Source: Pseudoalteromonas flavipulchra NCIMB 2033 = ATCC BAA-314
GTDB lineage: Bacteria; Pseudomonadota; Gammaproteobacteria; Enterobacterales; Alteromonadaceae
Assembly: GCA_000814665.1 (NCBI GenBank)
Contig: JWIH01000024.1
Span: 62,001 to 126,000 of the forward strand
Direction of reading: 5' to 3'
Length of the DNA stretch: 64,000 nucleotides
Below the pieces are notes generated by a model. That model did no database searches, had not been told where the DNA came from, and saw only the letters and a program-made list of their open reading frames with translations. Below, piece after piece: positions 43,399 through 53,124 of the stretch. The stretch's first letter is position 1. Every line of letters starts with the position of its first letter. Made by a program: the position numbers and the translations under genes.

Positions 43399-44316
43399 AT
43401 GAAAAGGTTTATTCTCAGCGCCCTGCTTGGGTTGCTATCGATCGTTACCTCTCCCGCCCACAGCGGTGAGGAGTTAGAGTATCCCGTGGTATTAGTTCAC
43501 GGTCTGTTTGGTTTTGATAATCTGCTCGGAGTAGATTATTTTTATCGCGTACCACAGGTGATCCATGATGAAGGTGGGCAGGTTTATGTTGCAGAAGTAT
43601 CATCAGCCCATAATTCAGAATTGCGTGGTGAGCAATTACTAGAGCAAGTTGCGTTGGTTCGAGCATTAACGGGTAAAGACAAAGTTAATTTGATTGGCCA
43701 CAGCCAAGGCGCGCAAACAATTCGCTACGTCGCCTCAGTTAAACCTGAGTGGGTGGCCTCAGCGACTAGTATTGGTGGCGTAAACTGGGGGAGTCGTTTT
43801 GCAGATGTTGTTCGCGGTGGAGTAGACAGTGGCTCATTTTCGGAGCAGTTTTTAGCGTCGCTTGCTAACGGCCTTGCGGGGTTGATTGATTTGTTATCTG
43901 GTAAAGCAACCGCACCAAAAGATGCACTCGAAGCACTAGGTGCTTTGACCACGGCTGGCACATTAGCATTTAACCAAAAATACCCAGAGGGTGTGCCAAG
44001 TCATTATTGTGGCGAAACGCAAAGTCTAGCGAGCAATGGTGTGCATTATTTCTCATGGAGTGGCAGCAAAGCATGGACCAACGTATTTGACCCCGCTGAC
44101 AACGCACTTGCACTGTTCTCTCAAGTTTTTGATGAGGCCAACGACGGCCTAGTATCAGCTTGTTCTAGTAATTTAGGTCAGGTGATCAATAACCAATTCA
44201 AAATGAATCATTTAGATCAGGTAAACCACACCATTGGTATTCATCACTTGTTCGAAACAGACCCATTAACCGTTTATCGCCAGCATATTCGCCGCTTAAA
44301 AGGTTTGGCGCTATGA
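43399..44316 (+). CDS. Secreted triacylglycerol lipase, family I.1/I.2
   Basis: A 305-aa alpha/beta hydrolase: signal peptide MKRFILSALLGLLSIVTSPA, oxyanion hole VLVHGLFGFDN, nucleophile Ser in IGHSQGAQT, and a catalytic Asp/His region near DGLVSACSS and MNHLDQVNHT, where the calcium site of Pseudomonas lipases lies. Two Cys (SHYCGE, SACSS) can form the family disulphide. Its stop overlaps the foldase start (ATGA). Fatty ester hydrolysis outside the cell. Confidence 0.93.
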   Translation: MKRFILSALLGLLSIVTSPAHSGEELEYPVVLVHGLFGFDNLLGVDYFYRVPQVIHDEGGQVYVAEVSSAHNSELRGEQLLEQVALVRALTGKDKVNLIGHSQGAQTIRYVASVKPEWVASATSIGGVNWGSRFADVVRGGVDSGSFSEQFLASLANGLAGLIDLLSGKATAPKDALEALGALTTAGTLAFNQKYPEGVPSHYCGETQSLASNGVHYFSWSGSKAWTNVFDPADNALALFSQVFDEANDGLVSACSSNLGQVINNQFKMNHLDQVNHTIGIHHLFETDPLTVYRQHIRRLKGLAL

Positions 44317-45161
44317 AAAAGTGGGGCCTTTTGTTAATCATTTTGACTATGCTGTCGCTGGTTTATATTGAGAGTGAACAGCAAGAGACGCCGCGTCATG
44401 TTCCCCGGTTAGCGGTGTTATCTGAACAGCAAAATGATGCCCATAAGGTCCCACAACCCACAAGGAATGCATCTGTAAGCGCACATTGTGAGACCATTAA
44501 TAAACAGCATAAGTACCAAATCGACGATTGGCTTTTTGAGCTACAAAACCATAACCAAGCCGAGCAGTGGCAAGCTTATCTGGAATTATTACCACAATGC
44601 CTTCACGAAGTTACAGGTCTCTACGTGCAATTTAAGCAGGCTTTAATTGATGTGGACACACATCTTAATCTACAAGAACGTGTTGAACTGCTACATGCGC
44701 TGCAGCGGCAATTTTTTACGGATGAAGTGATTGCAGTTTGGTTTGAAGATGATAATGCGTGGGATACGCAAGCTTTGACCCGATGGCAAATTTTGTCAGA
44801 CGCATCTATATCTGAATCGCAAAAGCAGCAATTAATTGAGACGCATATCAGTGGGCTTCCAAAGCGTGAACAAGTGTTATTTCAAACCTCAGCCCAGTTA
44901 CACACCCTAAACGCAAATTGGCAGCAAAAACACTATAACGAACTAAGCGCTGAGTACGGCGATGAAGCCGCAACGCGTATACTTGAAGTCCAGAAGCAAC
45001 AACAGCATTGGCAGCAAAAACTACAGAGCTTTATGCTGCAAAAGCAAAATATTTTAGCCGAGCTTGGTGATAGCCAAATCGCAAAAGAAAAAGTCGAGTC
45101 ACTACTCAAACAAACCTTCACGGAGAACGAGCAAAAGCGAGTTGCTGTATTGGTTAAGTGA
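44313..45161 (+). CDS. lifO: Lipase-specific foldase (Lif)
   Basis: A 282-aa steric chaperone: N-terminal membrane anchor (WGLLLIILTMLSLVYI), a variable linker, then a helical lipase-binding domain (RVELLHALQRQFF, QWQ-rich helices to the C terminus). Needed for folding of family I.1/I.2 lipases in the periplasm. The four-base overlap with the lipase gene supports the pairing. The classical RXXFDY(F/C)LSA motif is not evident, so the N-terminal domain is diverged. Confidence 0.82.
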   Translation: MKKWGLLLIILTMLSLVYIESEQQETPRHVPRLAVLSEQQNDAHKVPQPTRNASVSAHCETINKQHKYQIDDWLFELQNHNQAEQWQAYLELLPQCLHEVTGLYVQFKQALIDVDTHLNLQERVELLHALQRQFFTDEVIAVWFEDDNAWDTQALTRWQILSDASISESQKQQLIETHISGLPKREQVLFQTSAQLHTLNANWQQKHYNELSAEYGDEAATRILEVQKQQQHWQQKLQSFMLQKQNILAELGDSQIAKEKVESLLKQTFTENEQKRVAVLVK

Positions 45162-45271
45162 TAATTTTTAGTTATTGATAAGATGTATAGGCCGATTACG
45201 TGGAGCAGCCAAACCTGCAGCCATGAGCCCATCTTGGTAACTAGTCAATACAATCAAACAAGCAGTAAAAC

Positions 45272-45727
45272 ATGAAAATTGAACCAAACCTGTGGCAGCT
45301 TTATTTACAAGTATATTTTCAACCAATACAGCCAGTCCGCTTTGATACACGGGGCGCTATCTTGAGCCTTTGGAATCCACATGGAAAGGTATTTTGTAAA
45401 GATAGAAATCAGCGCTTATCACGATTTTGGCAAGGGGCTTTACAGCGTGCAAATTTGCCTTATCAGTTGCTGTGGGGCGGTGATCAGCAAATGCAATATC
45501 GAGAGTTAAGTGCTTATATAAAATGTGATTTAGCATCGGGATACCGATGGGCGGCACGATTAAACCAATTGGGATTTTATTTCGTTGAAGATAATCAATT
45601 GCATCTCTATAACAGTAGCGATAAAGCGCAAAGCGATGTGGTGACGGATAAGTTCGTATCTCGGCTTTGCTTTGTTGCACTACCTAAAAATAACTCTGGG
45701 TGTCTAGCTGCGCGAGGCGCAGTTTAG
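45272..45727 (+). CDS. DUF3293-like protein
   Basis: A 151-aa cytoplasmic protein resembling DUF3293: AILSLWNPHGKVFCKDRNQRLSRFW near the N terminus, followed by a short beta-rich segment (LASGYRWAARLNQLGFYFVED). Function unknown. No good ribosome site (AAGCAG). Confidence 0.65.
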   Translation: MKIEPNLWQLYLQVYFQPIQPVRFDTRGAILSLWNPHGKVFCKDRNQRLSRFWQGALQRANLPYQLLWGGDQQMQYRELSAYIKCDLASGYRWAARLNQLGFYFVEDNQLHLYNSSDKAQSDVVTDKFVSRLCFVALPKNNSGCLAARGAV

Positions 45728-45784
45728 CTGTTTAATAACAGAACTATCGATAAAGATAATGCTTAGTTGGGAGACCGAATGGAA

Positions 45785-45806
45785 AGGCGATTTAATCGAG
45801 TCGCCT
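45785..45806 (-). terminator. Terminator of the LysR gene
   Basis: AGGCGA / TCGCCT with a 10-nt loop, T-rich tail on the minus strand. Confidence 0.55.
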
Positions 45807-46738
45807 CACACCGTTTCACCGATTTCTTCATCCACCAAGCTTTTTATTTCCTGCCTCACCCACTGGTGGATTGGACTGTTGTGATGAATGAGATGCCAAA
45901 ATTGTTCAACTTGAAAATCGGCAGTGTGGAACGGTAAATCGGCTACCGTGATGTCATAACGTCTACTTAAATGAGTGACCAGCCGCTTTGGTAAAGTGGC
46001 AATCAGATCCGTGTTAATCAATAACTCCGGCACCATCGAAAAATGGGGTAAAGATGCCACTACTTCCCGCTGAGCATTCAACCTTTTCAGTTCATGATCC
46101 ATATCCGTTTTGCACAAGCCATTACCAGAAACGATTAGATGTCGGTTCTGGCAATAGCGCGCTAACGTCATAGGCTGATGAGCCCATTTATGCTGACAAC
46201 ACATTACTATGGCATAATTATCATTAAATAAACGCTGTTTAAATACGTTGGTGGGTGTCTCATCTGTGGAGTACAGTAATAAATCCGCCACCTTTTCCAA
46301 GTAGTCATGAAGCGGTATAAACGAGTTGTAAGACACAATTTGTAATTTCAAATTTGGAGCACGCTGTTGAAAACGCGCCAACAATTTCGGCACAATCATC
46401 ATCATTTCGAAATCCAGCGCCCCTATAGTGAACACGCCTGAGTATTGCAGGGGGTCAAACTCATCATCCACCAACATATGACGAATAGTTGTGAGTGATA
46501 GCTCCAGTTCGCTACGAAGGCGCTCACCTTTTGCAGTTAAACGATACTCATTTTTCACCTTTACCAACAATGGATCAGCAAATTGCTTACGCAAGCGCAT
46601 CAGGGCTCGACTCACTGCTGGCTGGCTCATGTTTAATGCTTGAGCGGCTTGACTAATATGCTTGTGGATCAACACCTTCTCTAAGATCGTTAACAAATTT
46701 AAGTCAATACTGCGTAGATTCAACTCAGGTACACCCAT
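45806..46738 (-). CDS. LysR-family transcriptional regulator
   Basis: A 310-aa regulator: N-terminal HTH (about 10-70, HISQAAQALNMSQPAVSRALMRLRKQF) and a C-terminal substrate-binding domain. The opening LNLRSIDLNLLTILEKVL is of the NodD/LinR/PcpR-type LysR subgroup. Divergent from a metallo-hydrolase gene, which it probably controls through the 111-bp shared region. Confidence 0.9.
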   Translation of the reverse strand: MGVPELNLRSIDLNLLTILEKVLIHKHISQAAQALNMSQPAVSRALMRLRKQFADPLLVKVKNEYRLTAKGERLRSELELSLTTIRHMLVDDEFDPLQYSGVFTIGALDFEMMMIVPKLLARFQQRAPNLKLQIVSYNSFIPLHDYLEKVADLLLYSTDETPTNVFKQRLFNDNYAIVMCCQHKWAHQPMTLARYCQNRHLIVSGNGLCKTDMDHELKRLNAQREVVASLPHFSMVPELLINTDLIATLPKRLVTHLSRRYDITVADLPFHTADFQVEQFWHLIHHNSPIHQWVRQEIKSLVDEEIGETV

Positions 46739-46781
46739 GCCATCACCGTATAAAGTTATGCGTAAATGATCTACATACTAT

Positions 46782-46810
46782 AACAAACATGCATTTTTGA
46801 TATATTTGTT
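46782..46810. promoter_or_regulatory. Candidate LysR operator
   Basis: The interrupted palindrome AACAAA-N17-TTTGTT lies in the middle of the 111-bp divergent region between the LysR gene and the metallo-hydrolase gene. Confidence 0.35.
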
Positions 46811-46849
46811 TTTGTTTTATCTTTTTTTCATCTTATTGAGGAGAGAAAA

Positions 46850-47962
46850 ATGAAACTACCCACCCTAGCTTTAACCCCTATTGCTGCTGCAGTGTTTACT
46901 TTTAATGTCAGTGCGTTGGGCCATGACCATAATAACCAACACGCAATTTTATTCCCTGGTGAAACGGCTCAAATCGAAGTTGAACCATCAGCAAAGCACT
47001 CGCTGAAAATCGGCCAAAAAATCAATAACCTTTATGAACGCCAGTTTGATGACAGTAAATTCACTGTACAAAAATTGGGTAAAAACACCTACTGGATCGG
47101 AGTAAATTACTACAACGCTACCGTTGTGGTGTCCAAAGACTCGGTGTTGCTGATTGACCCTCTTGGTGATGGTCGTATTGATGCGCTTTTTCGAGGCATT
47201 CAATCCATTACCAATAAGCCGATCACTGCTATTATGTATTCTCATTATCACCTAGATCATGTAGGTGGAGGTAATCAACTTATTGACTTAATTAAGAAAA
47301 ATTACCCAAGGGTGGGTCATGTCCGTGTTATCGCTAGTCAAACCGTTGCTGACAAGATCAACCTTCACGCTGAATTGAACGAAAACGGTGTGAGAACCCC
47401 TAAAGTTCCTGCACCAAATGAAGTGTACGATTTGAAAAGAGCTAAAACGGTCAAATTTGGCTCCATAAGGCTGAAGATGATGGCACCAGAAGGTTCTGGT
47501 CACACACCGGATAACACGATGATTCTAATTCCAAGCGATCGCGTGCTGCATTTCGCTGACATGATTAACCCTGATCAGCTGCCGTTTTACAATTTTGCGG
47601 GAGCGGAAGATTTCCATGGTTACGAAGTGGATCTACAAAATCTTCTGAGGAAACCGCTCAGTAAGCACTGGAACTTTATTAATGGCGGTCATGGCAATAT
47701 AGGTTCAAAAAAGGACGTAAAAGATCTGCTGGAATACATTGCTGATGTTAGAACTGAAGTCGGTAAACAATTAGAAGTTGCGCCCTACACCCCAATTTTT
47801 AGTGACGGCAACCACTTCATTTGGTTCAAACGCTGGCAAGAAGAGATCATCAATAATGTGCATTCCGAGCTAGCGAACAAATATGGGCACATGTATGGTT
47901 TCGATTCAGGTGCGGTGGAAACCCACGCAGCCATCATTTTGGCTGATATGATTGATCATTAA
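46850..47962 (+). CDS. Exported MBL-fold metallo-hydrolase
   Basis: A 370-aa protein with a signal peptide (LALTPIAAAVFTFNVSA) and the metallo-beta-lactamase motif SHYHLDHVGGG, a later His in GSGHTPDN and Asp in LHFADMI, and a C-terminal His in INGGHGNIG. It binds two metals and hydrolyses an unknown ester or lactone. Relatives include quinoprotein-associated and ring-opening hydrolases. GAGGAGAG precedes the ATG. Confidence 0.85.
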   Translation: MKLPTLALTPIAAAVFTFNVSALGHDHNNQHAILFPGETAQIEVEPSAKHSLKIGQKINNLYERQFDDSKFTVQKLGKNTYWIGVNYYNATVVVSKDSVLLIDPLGDGRIDALFRGIQSITNKPITAIMYSHYHLDHVGGGNQLIDLIKKNYPRVGHVRVIASQTVADKINLHAELNENGVRTPKVPAPNEVYDLKRAKTVKFGSIRLKMMAPEGSGHTPDNTMILIPSDRVLHFADMINPDQLPFYNFAGAEDFHGYEVDLQNLLRKPLSKHWNFINGGHGNIGSKKDVKDLLEYIADVRTEVGKQLEVAPYTPIFSDGNHFIWFKRWQEEIINNVHSELANKYGHMYGFDSGAVETHAAIILADMIDH

Positions 47963-47969
47963 GTTTACT

Positions 47970-47993
47970 CGGCGCGCTAAGCGCCGATTTTTT
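47970..47993 (+). terminator. Terminator of the MBL gene
   Basis: CGGCGC, loop GCTAA, GCGCCG, then ATTTTTT. Confidence 0.85.
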
Positions 47994-48209
47994 GTGCATA
48001 AACTAAATTGAAGAATCGGCTCTCTACCTGTTGCATAAAGCCAACTACCCACGGCCAGTCAGATAAATTATCAACTATATTTGTCTACCCGGGGATCTCT
48101 AGTACCTGAAACTAATTTACAAATGTCTTATGAAAACAATGCGGGCAAGTGGTGCGAAAACGCATGTTAGCTATATTTTGACCTTAGTAGGTGTGCAGCA
48201 CGAATAAAA

Positions 48210-48236
48210 AAACAGGGCCTAAATCAGGCCCTGTTT
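48210..48236 (-). terminator. Terminator of katG
   Basis: An 11-bp stem AAACAGGGCCT / AGGCCCTGTTT with a 5-nt loop; on the minus strand it is followed by seven T. Confidence 0.85.
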
Positions 48237-48252
48237 GCTCTACTTAATTGGT

Positions 48253-50475
48253 TTATTTTAAGTCAAAGCGGTCTAGTTGCATTACCTTCACCCAAGCGGC
48301 GATAAAATCGTCTACAAACTTCTGTTTGGCATCGTCCGATGCATAGACTTCGGTAATTGCGCGAAGTTCAGAGTTAGAACCAAAGATTAAATCAACCGGT
48401 GTTGCCGTCCATTTTATCTCTCCAGTTTTACGGTCACGACCTTCATATAAGCCTTCTTGCCCCTCTACTTTTGACCATTTAGTCGACATATCTAGCAGGT
48501 TAACAAAGAAGTCGTTGCTCAACTGACCTGGTTTGTCAGTAAATACACCGTGCTCTGAACCTTTGTAGTTTGCGTCTAAGCTACGTAGGCCGCCTAATAG
48601 TACCGTCATTTCAGGTACAGATAGGTCCAACATATTGGCTTTGTCTACTAACATTTCAGTTGGTGACATAAATGCTTCATCACTGTAATAGTTACGGAAC
48701 GCGTCAGCTTTTGGCTCCAGATAGCTAAATGATAAGACATCTGTTTGTGCTTGTGAGGCATCGGTACGGCCCGGTTTAAACGCTACATTTACTTTGTAGC
48801 CTGCGTCGTTTGCGGCTTTTTCAACTGCTGCAGAACCACCTAACACAATCAAGTCGGCAATAGAGACCGCTTTTTTACCAGCGCGCTTATTAAAGCGGGT
48901 TTGAATGTCCGTCAATGTAGCTAGTACTTTGTTTACTTCGTCAGGGTTGTTTACCTCCCAACTTACCTGAGGCTCGAGGCGTAAACGGCCACCGTTTGCA
49001 CCACCACGCATATCAGTAACACGGTGGCTAGATGCTGCAGACCATGCCGTTCTGATCAGTTCTTGCTTTGTTAGACCTGAGTTCAAGATTGATTTTTTCA
49101 GGGCGCTTATGTCCTTATTATCAATCATCTTGTAATCCGCTTTTGGAATTGGATCTTGCCAAGTCAGTACTTCGCTTGGTACTTCTGAGCCCACATAACG
49201 GGCTCTTGGACCCATATCACGGTGGGTCAATTTGAACCAAGCCTTCGCGAACGCCAACTCATATTGCTTTGGATCTTTGCGGAAGCGTTCAATAACCTTA
49301 CGATATTCAGGGTCAAATTTTAATGCCAAATCCGTGGTGAACATTATTGGTGCGTGGCGTTTACCTTCAATGTGGGCGTCTGGCACTAGGTTTGCCGCAG
49401 CTTTGTTGTCAGGGATCCATTGGGTCGCTCCTGCTGGGCTTTTTGTCATTACCCAATTGAAATTCATTAGGTTGTCGAGATAATTGGTTGACCATTGAGT
49501 TGGTGTGACCGTCCAAGCCCCTTCTAAACCACTTGTTGTGGTGTCTGCACCTTTACCCGAACCGCATTTATTTTTCCAACCTAGACCTTGTGCTTCAATC
49601 TTTGCAGCGGCTGGTTCTTTACCCACACAATCAGATGGCTTTTTCGCGCCATGTGCTTTACCAAAGGTGTGACCACCCGCGATAAGTGCGACCACTTCTT
49701 CGTCGTTCATGGCCATGCGACCAAATGACATGCGAATATCTTTTGCGGCAAGTAATGGATCTGGTTTACCGTGTGGACCTTCAGGGTTGACATAAATAAG
49801 TCCCATTTCAACTGCTGCCAATGGGCCCTTTAGTTTGCCCTTGTTGTCGCGACGCTCGTCTTTTAAGAAAGCATCTTCTGGACCCCAATAAACTAAATCT
49901 GGTTCCCAATCGTCTTGACGGCCACCGGCGAAACCAAAGGTCTTAAAGCCCATTGACTCAAGCGCAACGTTGCCCGCTAAGACCATTAAGTCTGCCCACG
50001 ATAGGCTACGACCGTACTTTTGTTTAATCGGCCATAATAATCGTCTTGCTTTGTCTAAGTTTGCGTTATCAGGCCAGCTGTTTAACGGATCAAAACGTTG
50101 TTGGCCACCTGCCGAGCCACCACGGCCATCGTGTACACGATAGACCCCGGCGCTATGCCATGCCATACGGATCATAAAGGGACCATAATGACCCCAGTCG
50201 GCAGGCCACCAGTCTTGTGAATCGGTGAGTGTTTGCTCAATGTCTTTTTTGACTTGCTTAAGATCTAGTTTGCTAAATTCAGCAGCATAATCAAAATTTG
50301 CGCCGTAAGGATTGGATTCTGGGCTGTGTTGTCTTAATGGGCTTAGGTTTAGTTGTTCTGGCCACCAAAATTGGTTGGTTTTTGCTTCACTCATTGCTGC
50401 AAAGCTCGGGGCTGATAGCGTTGTTGTTACTGCGAGCGCGACGGCAGACAACATCGTTCTAGATTTTCTATTCAT
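48253..50475 (-). CDS. katG: Catalase-peroxidase with export signal
   Basis: A 740-aa KatG. Distal haem-site motif RMAWHSAGVYRVHDGRGG (Arg, Trp, His), Tyr of the Met-Tyr-Trp adduct in LIYVNPEGPHG, and proximal His in LIAGGHTFGKAHG. The C-terminal half repeats the fold (WSAASSHRVTDMRGG) without haem. Unusually, the first 27 residues (MNRKSRTMLSAVALAVTTTL then SAPSFAA) form a Sec signal, as in KatP-type periplasmic enzymes. It detoxifies hydrogen peroxide. Long intergenic DNA upstream. Confidence 0.95.
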   Translation of the reverse strand: MNRKSRTMLSAVALAVTTTLSAPSFAAMSEAKTNQFWWPEQLNLSPLRQHSPESNPYGANFDYAAEFSKLDLKQVKKDIEQTLTDSQDWWPADWGHYGPFMIRMAWHSAGVYRVHDGRGGSAGGQQRFDPLNSWPDNANLDKARRLLWPIKQKYGRSLSWADLMVLAGNVALESMGFKTFGFAGGRQDDWEPDLVYWGPEDAFLKDERRDNKGKLKGPLAAVEMGLIYVNPEGPHGKPDPLLAAKDIRMSFGRMAMNDEEVVALIAGGHTFGKAHGAKKPSDCVGKEPAAAKIEAQGLGWKNKCGSGKGADTTTSGLEGAWTVTPTQWSTNYLDNLMNFNWVMTKSPAGATQWIPDNKAAANLVPDAHIEGKRHAPIMFTTDLALKFDPEYRKVIERFRKDPKQYELAFAKAWFKLTHRDMGPRARYVGSEVPSEVLTWQDPIPKADYKMIDNKDISALKKSILNSGLTKQELIRTAWSAASSHRVTDMRGGANGGRLRLEPQVSWEVNNPDEVNKVLATLTDIQTRFNKRAGKKAVSIADLIVLGGSAAVEKAANDAGYKVNVAFKPGRTDASQAQTDVLSFSYLEPKADAFRNYYSDEAFMSPTEMLVDKANMLDLSVPEMTVLLGGLRSLDANYKGSEHGVFTDKPGQLSNDFFVNLLDMSTKWSKVEGQEGLYEGRDRKTGEIKWTATPVDLIFGSNSELRAITEVYASDDAKQKFVDDFIAAWVKVMQLDRFDLK

Positions 50476-50805
50476 GGGAGGTTCCCTCGTAATTAAAGTG
50501 TGTCTCAAACTGCGTGTTAAACTTTAGTTCACAAATTAGAAAGAGAAAATCCAGAAAAACAAATTGGTATATTCGGAAAAATAAATCGATAAAAAATTTA
50601 ATTTATCAAAGTGTTATGTTTATCTTCTATAGCAAGAATATTTTTGAAGTGAAACTTTAATTTAGTCTTTTGCAATAATTGGCTTGGAACAGAAAGCTTG
50701 TAAGACCATATTGTATGTTGGTAGTTAACTAGGTGCGTAAGGGTTGTGCAAAAAAGTCTCGTGATTGTATTGGAGATGAAAAAATATGTGGCGGAGTAGT
50801 GAGTT
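50476..50805. other. Intergenic region upstream of katG
   Basis: 330 bp, AT-rich, with runs of A and T. No supported gene; a small open frame at 50733-50924 overlaps the methyltransferase gene antisense. It holds the katG promoter (not precisely located) and the methyltransferase terminator. Confidence 0.5.
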
Positions 50806-50814
50806 CTACTCCGC
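50791..50814 (-). terminator. Terminator of the methyltransferase gene
   Basis: GCGGAGTAG / CTACTCCGC with a 6-nt loop, overlapping the stop codon; on the minus strand followed by a T-rich run. Confidence 0.7.
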
Positions 50815-51579
50815 TTTATTCGCCAATATTGAAAATAGCAATGGCACTTGATGCCCTTTATTCAATAACTGAAAGCCGTGTCCAGACACCGCCTCTAAAC
50901 CTTCAAAGCAGTTATATGGACTAAAAGGGTGCTCATCAAAGTGGGTAATTGTAAGACCTGTTTGCATTAATGACTGCATCACTTCGGCGATTGAGTGCGG
51001 CCAAGTCGCAATGGTTTGTTTGCTATCTTGGTGGTTCTCGGTATAGGTTGATTCTTCGCTAATATCCGGCTGAGTTTGTGGGAAGTAAGGGTAACCTAAA
51101 TGAAGGTCAATACTTGGGTGAAACTCCACAAAACAAAACTGACCGCCGGGCTTTAATGCACGGGCAATAGTGGCAGCCCACTGAGATAAATCTTGTAACC
51201 AGCAAATGGTGCCATAGGATGCAAAGACAATGTCGAATTGTGTGGTATTCTCAAGCCCAAATTGCGTGATATCCCGACAGATAAAACTGGCATCAAGCCC
51301 AGTTTGTTGAGCCAATGTATTTGCTCGCGTAATGGCTTCTGTTGAAAAGTCGACACCAGTTACCTTAGCCCCCAACCTTGCGAATGATAGGCTATCTAGG
51401 CCGAAGTGACATTGTAGGTGAAGCAGACTCTTGCCTGATACATTACCGAGTAGCTCACATTCTATGTGATTGAGCGAAGAGGTACCTTGTAAAAAGCGAT
51501 TGACGTCATAAAACTCAGAGTCAAAATGTGCCTTGGCTCGTTCTTCCCATGCCGCACGATTGAGAGAGACATAATCCAT
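50806..51579 (-). CDS. Class I SAM-dependent methyltransferase
   Basis: A 257-aa Rossmann methyltransferase: motif I is LLHLQCHFGLDSLSFARLGA (Cys replaces the usual Gly), motif II VTGVDFSTEAI, then FDIVFASYGTICWL and LKPGGQFCFVEFHP. Substrate unknown. I chose the ATG at 51579 (MDYVSLNRAAW) after AAGGAAT. It lies 71 bp after the amidase, beyond a strong hairpin, so it may be outside the biosynthetic operon. Confidence 0.82.
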   Translation of the reverse strand: MDYVSLNRAAWEERAKAHFDSEFYDVNRFLQGTSSLNHIECELLGNVSGKSLLHLQCHFGLDSLSFARLGAKVTGVDFSTEAITRANTLAQQTGLDASFICRDITQFGLENTTQFDIVFASYGTICWLQDLSQWAATIARALKPGGQFCFVEFHPSIDLHLGYPYFPQTQPDISEESTYTENHQDSKQTIATWPHSIAEVMQSLMQTGLTITHFDEHPFSPYNCFEGLEAVSGHGFQLLNKGHQVPLLFSILANKAE

Positions 51580-51645
51580 ATTGAATTCCTTATTTTTGTG
51601 GATTTTCTTTAACAATAAAAAAGTTGGCTTTGTTAGTCTAGCAAA

Positions 51646-51676
51646 GCAGTCTAATCAGCCGATTTGGTTAGACTGC
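51646..51676 (-). terminator. Terminator at the end of the biosynthetic operon
   Basis: GCAGTCTAA / TTAGACTGC stem overlapping the amidase stop, followed on the minus strand by TTTGC and a second hairpin (GCTTTG/CAAAGC). Confidence 0.65.
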
Positions 51677-53120
51677 TTTTGTACTTTTCTTCAATCAAAC
51701 AGGCGGCAGCGATACATAGATGGTCCATGTTTTTTGCTGCAATTATTTGTGCTGACTTTGGCAATCCGTTCTCATCAAAACCTAAAGGTACAGATGTAGC
51801 TGGTAATTCTAGTGCATTGAATAAGCCTGCGTAAGCGAAATCGGCGGGATGGAAGAGCATTTTGCCATGTTTTGGCGCCGCGCTTGGAAATACAGGCATA
51901 ATCAATATACCATTGTCTCCAAGCTGATTTTCGATGTCTTTTTGTAACCCTAGTCGTGTTTTTGGATCAAGGCTGACGCACTTTTTGAGGATTGGGAGTG
52001 AGTACTGATAAGTTAGTGTTGCTAAAATAGCAGGAAGTGAATACTGGCTTTTATGAAGCATGTATTTAACTAACTCCTGAATTGGACGGATTCCTTGACC
52101 ATCTGATATAAGTTCGGCAATGGAAAGGTGCTGTACTGCTTCAATCCATATCATCAATGCATCTTTAATGGCATGGTGGTTCCATGATTGTACATTGGCC
52201 CCCATTGAAGCAAACATTTGACCCAATACATCAATAGGCTCACTCACGTTTGCGGCAACAGCTCTTGCAAAGGTAACCTTAGGTGATGAGCACATAAATA
52301 CAGAAATTTCTGTTATATTAATGTCGCAGCTAGAAAAAGCGGGTAAATGTTTGACGTTCTTATCCAGGCCATCAGGGCCTGCCATGATCTTTAATAGCGG
52401 CATTAAGTCTTTAGCTGTTTTAGCTATTGGGCCTGCGCAAAAAAATGCTGCGACTTTTTGAGCATCCTGATTTTCTAGTCCAGTATCATGAAGAGGAGGG
52501 TGGCCTGTTAATGGAACTAGGCCTCCCGACGGTTTATGGCCATAGACTCCGCAAAAAGCTGCAGGGATCCTTATTGAGCCACCACCATCGGTTCCTACGC
52601 CAAAAGGTACGATACCAGCCCCAACTGCGGCAGCATCACCTCCACTGCTGCCTCCAGAGGTGTAGTTCAAATTCCAAGGGTTAGAGGTTTTTCCGTAGAC
52701 TGGATTACTACATTCAGGCCACAACGCCATTTCTGAGCAGTTTGAAAGGCCAATAACAATAGCACCAGCCTTTTTTAAACGGGCGACAACAGTGGCATCA
52801 TTCGATGCGTATTTTTCTATGCGTTTCATTGATCCAACTGTATGAGGAAGTCCTTCAAAGCCAAGACTCTCCTTTACTGTAAACGGCACACCATGTAAAG
52901 GTCCAACAACCTTACCTGATTGGATCATCAAGTCCGCTGCCTTCGCTTCTTTCAAAGCTAAAGCAAAACGCTCAATGACAACTGCATTGAGTTTACTGTT
53001 GCGTAGACATGTTTGAATGGCGGCCTGTACGACTTGGAATGAAGTCACCTTACCATTCAAAATGTCTTCGGCAATAACAAATGCACCTCGTTTCCAGCAT
53101 ATGTAAGGTGTATCAGACAT
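51651..53120 (-). CDS. Amidase signature (AS) family hydrolase in the biosynthetic operon
   Basis: A 489-aa cytoplasmic enzyme with the Ser-cisSer-Lys triad in correct spacing: Lys83 in FTVKESLG, Ser158 in TSGGSSGGDAAAV and Ser182 in GTDGGGSIRIP. AS enzymes hydrolyse or transfer C-N amide bonds. In this operon it may release an acyl or amino group from the product, or activate a prodrug-like precursor (inference). It starts 4 bp after the halogenase stop; a longer start inside that gene is possible. Last gene of the operon. Confidence 0.88.
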   Translation of the reverse strand: MSDTPYICWKRGAFVIAEDILNGKVTSFQVVQAAIQTCLRNSKLNAVVIERFALALKEAKAADLMIQSGKVVGPLHGVPFTVKESLGFEGLPHTVGSMKRIEKYASNDATVVARLKKAGAIVIGLSNCSEMALWPECSNPVYGKTSNPWNLNYTSGGSSGGDAAAVGAGIVPFGVGTDGGGSIRIPAAFCGVYGHKPSGGLVPLTGHPPLHDTGLENQDAQKVAAFFCAGPIAKTAKDLMPLLKIMAGPDGLDKNVKHLPAFSSCDINITEISVFMCSSPKVTFARAVAANVSEPIDVLGQMFASMGANVQSWNHHAIKDALMIWIEAVQHLSIAELISDGQGIRPIQELVKYMLHKSQYSLPAILATLTYQYSLPILKKCVSLDPKTRLGLQKDIENQLGDNGILIMPVFPSAAPKHGKMLFHPADFAYAGLFNALELPATSVPLGFDENGLPKSAQIIAAKNMDHLCIAAACLIEEKYKSSLTKSAD

Positions 53121-53124
53121 ATGT

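Noticed and set aside
50733..50924. Small plus-strand open frame (63 codons) near the katG promoter
   Set aside because: It overlaps the methyltransferase gene antisense and lacks a ribosome site or recognisable sequence.
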